Assembly: GCA_018825925.1 (NCBI GenBank)
Contig: JAHKAT010000217.1
Coordinates: 1-8,319, forward strand
From: Bacteroidota bacterium
Lineage (GTDB): Bacteria; Bacteroidota; Bacteroidia; Flavobacteriales_D; Crocinitomicaceae
DNA: 8,319 nucleotides
Reading direction: 5' to 3'
Shown here: piece by piece, positions 7,301-8,319 of the stretch
How positions within the stretch are numbered: the first letter of the stretch is position 1
Layout: every line of letters begins with the position of its first letter
Notes under the pieces: generated by a model
The model's database searches: none
What the model saw: only the letters and a program-made list of their open reading frames with translations
What the model was told of the DNA's origin: nothing
Position numbers and translations under genes: made by a program

Positions 7301-7710
7301 ACATCGAAATGCAAAGAAAAGTGCCTAACAAGAAAGGGATTCAAAAAACCTTCCACTTGATCGTATGTTACCTTATACAAACCTCGCACCTTATCCTTTT
7401 TAATCGTAGCAGGATAAATAAAAATGGGCGATGCAGTTGGACTATTGAGATAATCCCATTTTAAAACACCAGATGAAACACAAAAAATAGACGCACCAGT
7501 TTCTTTGAATTCGTCGACGCTTTTTTTGTAAATTTTGGTGATTTGTGAATCTTCTGCTAAACAAATTTCTTCGGAAGACTCTTCTATTTCAACACATTGG
7601 TCTATGCTAAGTTGCACCAACAAGTCATTACGACTGAAAGCACTCAATTCGTTTATTAATTGTTTTATGATTTGTTCAGTCTCCTCCGTAGAAGGATATA
7701 AAAGATCCAT
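4324..7710 (-). CDS. DUF4011/COG1112-type superfamily 1 (UPF1-like) helicase, no nuclease domain seen
   Basis: A large ATP-dependent nucleic-acid helicase or translocase. Residues about 70-185 resemble the DUF4011 N-terminal module (SSGVLKW, SPIFIYPATI, LGNFHHHRFSILRDLEHLGD). The motor is split: Q-motif-like PANDEQ (223-228), Walker A GPPGTGKS (244-251), motif Ia with SEK (272-274), then a helical insertion of about 500 residues (290-790). Next come PVWMLNPSQVADSL (796-809), Walker B FDEATQ (821-826), motif III GDTEQ (846-850), motif IV QHYRS (882-886), motif V LQGDE (995-999) and motif VI LFTRARKS (1036-1043). All key catalytic positions appear intact. The tail (1075-1128) is short; I see no Vsr-like, REase_MTES_1575 or PLD nuclease. 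Relatives occur both in defence loci and alone. Here the neighbours are feo genes and a Met/Cys enzyme, giving no defence context. The ATG at 7710 has no convincing in-frame rival. Confidence 0.88.
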   Translation of the reverse strand: MDLLYPSTEETEQIIKQLINELSAFSRNDLLVQLSIDQCVEIEESSEEICLAEDSQITKIYKKSVDEFKETGASIFCVSSGVLKWDYLNSPTASPIFIYPATIKKDKVRGLYKVTYDQVEGFLNPFLVRHFSLHFDVNLSELILLKDDPTIWSEKLTELGFAFDLKGKLILGNFHHHRFSILRDLEHLGDLGHHLNSNIKEILTGSKSTSCDDWSLTSRLVIPANDEQTDVLNDLGGKNLVVQGPPGTGKSQLLTNVLSKAMFGGYHSLVVSEKRVALEVILDRLKTYQLDRFSFLPESSKSSRQLIHQLKSNWQWMESFEPLVSHHLDLSGQHVDALQLKLNILGKEDLIGGVSFTNYQELIKNLESVDEGVYNGNTASIVEFTSKKNLIENLYSLDLHKLTKYIPQNLISEDRILSFENNVISLEKRWLEMSRHFTLDNKNDLADLMRKAAFARLMANEIHQPYFRTLNPSKSEFNRFDKYYKQILKNNKELELFQDQLKNWKIQPSKEEAQGLLERLDKVGVFQRFKVRKKLNQLLHSPFIDPKRALTKWVAYCDLLTEKLKLEAKLLTIGIEDERQLEWVHSMQLKIRKEDYELWRSNSMVENTQMADQNAELHILYQNVRSFLSLEENDSFSEFFQLFNSKFSEFVKHRTELENLSDSLYKQLGQHENISSIESSILKSNWTLFISQFPAFKNFETQKLHETIEEIIDLQNHEYKDFASKVQYRIHQRWDQYQKLLLIGTKKLKKEERLLKERLKAGRSILIKEFGKTRSHPTVRELMNSDARVWIDVLLPVWMLNPSQVADSLPMSDQKIDFLLFDEATQIPLASSLGALQRCGRVLVVGDTEQMTPQNYFKAGDSEPIDLLHQASYTWKKHMLKQHYRSENPELIAFSNRHFYDNQLLAFPTPDMKSRVVNKHYVKEGVYSNRINPIEANRLVDKVRPFLSLPEKVGIVAFSETQLMCLFNTFEKEEQQIINDKIEKGELFLKALENLQGDECDHLFVSFGYGPDPEGKVLLNFGPLNRKSGRRRLNVLFTRARKSIDFFTSLNHDDLVISQNDSLNLLRQFMLFCEQDSKDKKVFPYDLKGKFDHSSVSFPHIFLTLKKATELINFHRVLKSRGWTVQYE

Positions 7711-7823
7711 TGTGTGGTTTTGGATGATGAATTAAAATCCCGCTCCTAACGAAGATAATAAAATCAGCTTAAAGGCGGAATTATTCATTCAAATAGACTG
7801 AAAAATCTTTCTAAATTTGGGAG
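7711..7823. other. 113-bp divergent intergenic region between helicase and PLP-enzyme genes
   Basis: This AT-rich spacer must hold promoters for both divergent genes. It has a 7-bp direct repeat TAAAATC (7733-7739 and 7759-7765) and a GAAT-T-ATTC mini-dyad near 7779-7787, both of which could be chance. On the helicase side only imperfect -7 matches are found (for example TATCTTCG read on the minus strand, 7757-7750), with no properly spaced TTTG. No SAM riboswitch consensus is visible before the PLP enzyme gene. Confidence 0.4.
7812..7819 (+). promoter_or_regulatory. Perfect TAnnTTTG element directly before the PLP-enzyme start
   Basis: TAAATTTG exactly matches the Bacteroidota -7 consensus TAnnTTTG and ends 4 bases before the ATG at 7824. 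If used, transcription would start about at the ATG, giving a leaderless or nearly leaderless mRNA. No TTTG or TTG is found about 19-21 bases upstream (near 7788-7792), which weakens the call. The GGGAG at 7819-7823 touches the start codon, too close for a normal ribosome binding site. Confidence 0.3.
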
Positions 7824-8319
7824 ATGCAAAACAGCAAGCATAAATTTGGCACAAAAGCCATTCATGGGGGGATTAAACCAGATTCAGCAACCGGGGCTAT
7901 AATGACTCCGATTTACCAGACTTCTACCTACATTCAAGATGGAGTTGGAAATCACAAAGGATACGAATACTCTAGAACCAAGAATCCCACAAGAGATGCT
8001 TTAGAAAATAATTTAGCTTCTATTGAAAATGGTAAATTTGGCGCTTGTTTTGGCTCAGGTTTAGCGGCAATTGATTGTGTAATAAAAATGCTTAATCCTG
8101 GAGATGAGGTCATCTCAACCAGCGACTTGTATGGAGGCTCTTACAGATTGTTTACAACGATTTTTGCTAAATACGGGATTAAATTTCATTTCGTTTCAAT
8201 GGAAACGGCCGATGAAGTTGAAAAAAAGATCAATAAAAACACGAAGTTAATTTGGGTAGAAACACCATCCAACCCAATGATGAATATTGTGGATATTGCT
8301 GCAATGGCAAAAATTGCTA
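7824..8319 (+). CDS. Cystathionine gamma-synthase/gamma-lyase family PLP enzyme (N-terminal 165 residues; 3' end outside window)
   Basis: A cytosolic fold-type I PLP enzyme of the Cys/Met metabolism gamma-family, which acts in transsulfuration or methionine synthesis. The fragment begins MQNSKHKFGTKAIHGG, the usual start for this family. It shows TPIYQTSTY (28-36), YSRTKNPTRDALE (49-61, where Tyr49 and Arg51 should bind the PLP phosphate of the neighbouring subunit), FGSGLAAI (76-83), DLYGGSYRLF (101-110) and VETPSNP (145-151). The PLP-binding lysine (expected near residue 200) lies beyond the window. Synthase (metB-like), gamma-lyase, beta-lyase and sulfhydrylase cannot be separated from this part alone; the sequence reads most like the synthase/gamma-lyase branch. 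No frameshift is seen. It is transcribed away from the helicase gene. Confidence 0.93.
   Translation, partial: MQNSKHKFGTKAIHGGIKPDSATGAIMTPIYQTSTYIQDGVGNHKGYEYSRTKNPTRDALENNLASIENGKFGACFGSGLAAIDCVIKMLNPGDEVISTSDLYGGSYRLFTTIFAKYGIKFHFVSMETADEVEKKINKNTKLIWVETPSNPMMNIVDIAAMAKIA

Noticed and set aside
4324..7710. Complete named defence system (Mokosh, Hhe-like, or similar)
   Set aside because: Only the helicase is present. No kinase, PLD or Vsr nuclease, methylase or partner gene adjoins it; both neighbours are metabolic or transport genes.
7733..7765. TAAAATC direct repeat as a regulator site
   Set aside because: Two AT-rich 7-mers in an AT-rich spacer are expected by chance, and no third copy or symmetry supports them.
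7711..7823. SAM riboswitch upstream of the Met/Cys enzyme
   Set aside because: I looked for SAM-I and SAM-II core motifs and found none. The 113 bp contain no extended stem structures.
1..8319. Insertion sequences, tRNA/rRNA genes, CRISPR arrays, phage attachment sites
   Set aside because: No transposase motifs, terminal repeats, cloverleaf-like or rRNA sequences, or regularly spaced repeats were seen on either strand.

Overview
The window looks like part of a Bacteroidota chromosome, most likely from a flavobacterium-like organism. The DNA is AT-rich. Start codons mostly lack a clear Shine-Dalgarno sequence. One perfect match to the Bacteroidota -7 promoter element (TAnnTTTG) is present. 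The gene families also fit: a long FHS-type sugar permease, a short FeoB followed by a tiny FeoB-associated Cys protein, and a gamma-family PLP enzyme. No mobile element, RNA gene or CRISPR array is visible.

Layout. (1) 1-110: the last 35 codons of an unidentified plus-strand gene. (2) 111-247: a leader with two small inverted repeats and a weak promoter candidate, then a 583-residue FucP/GluP-like MFS sugar transporter (248-1999). (3) Convergent to it, on the minus strand, a compact ferrous-iron uptake operon: feoA (4260-4030, TTG start), feoB (4033-2111) and a 34-residue Cys-containing membrane protein (2111-2007). The three genes overlap by 4 bp (ATGA) and 1 bp (TAATG), so they are probably translationally coupled. 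The small gene stops 7 bp from the stop of the MFS gene, and a terminator-like hairpin spans the junction. (4) Upstream of feoA on the same strand, a 1128-residue UPF1-like superfamily 1 helicase of the DUF4011/COG1112 type (7710-4324), without a recognisable nuclease domain. (5) Divergent from it after 113 bp, the first 165 codons of a cystathionine gamma-synthase/gamma-lyase family enzyme (7824 to the window end).

Functionally the window is a set of neighbouring modules: sugar import, Fe(II) import, a nucleic-acid helicase of unknown role and sulfur amino-acid metabolism. Only the three feo genes clearly act together. I do not see convincing evidence of a new multi-gene system. The points most worth following up are the unlisted 34-residue Feo gene with its coupled overlaps, the nuclease-less DUF4011-type helicase, and the changed coupling-site residues plus extra central domain of the MFS transporter. 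All assignments come from reading motifs by eye; no database search was run.
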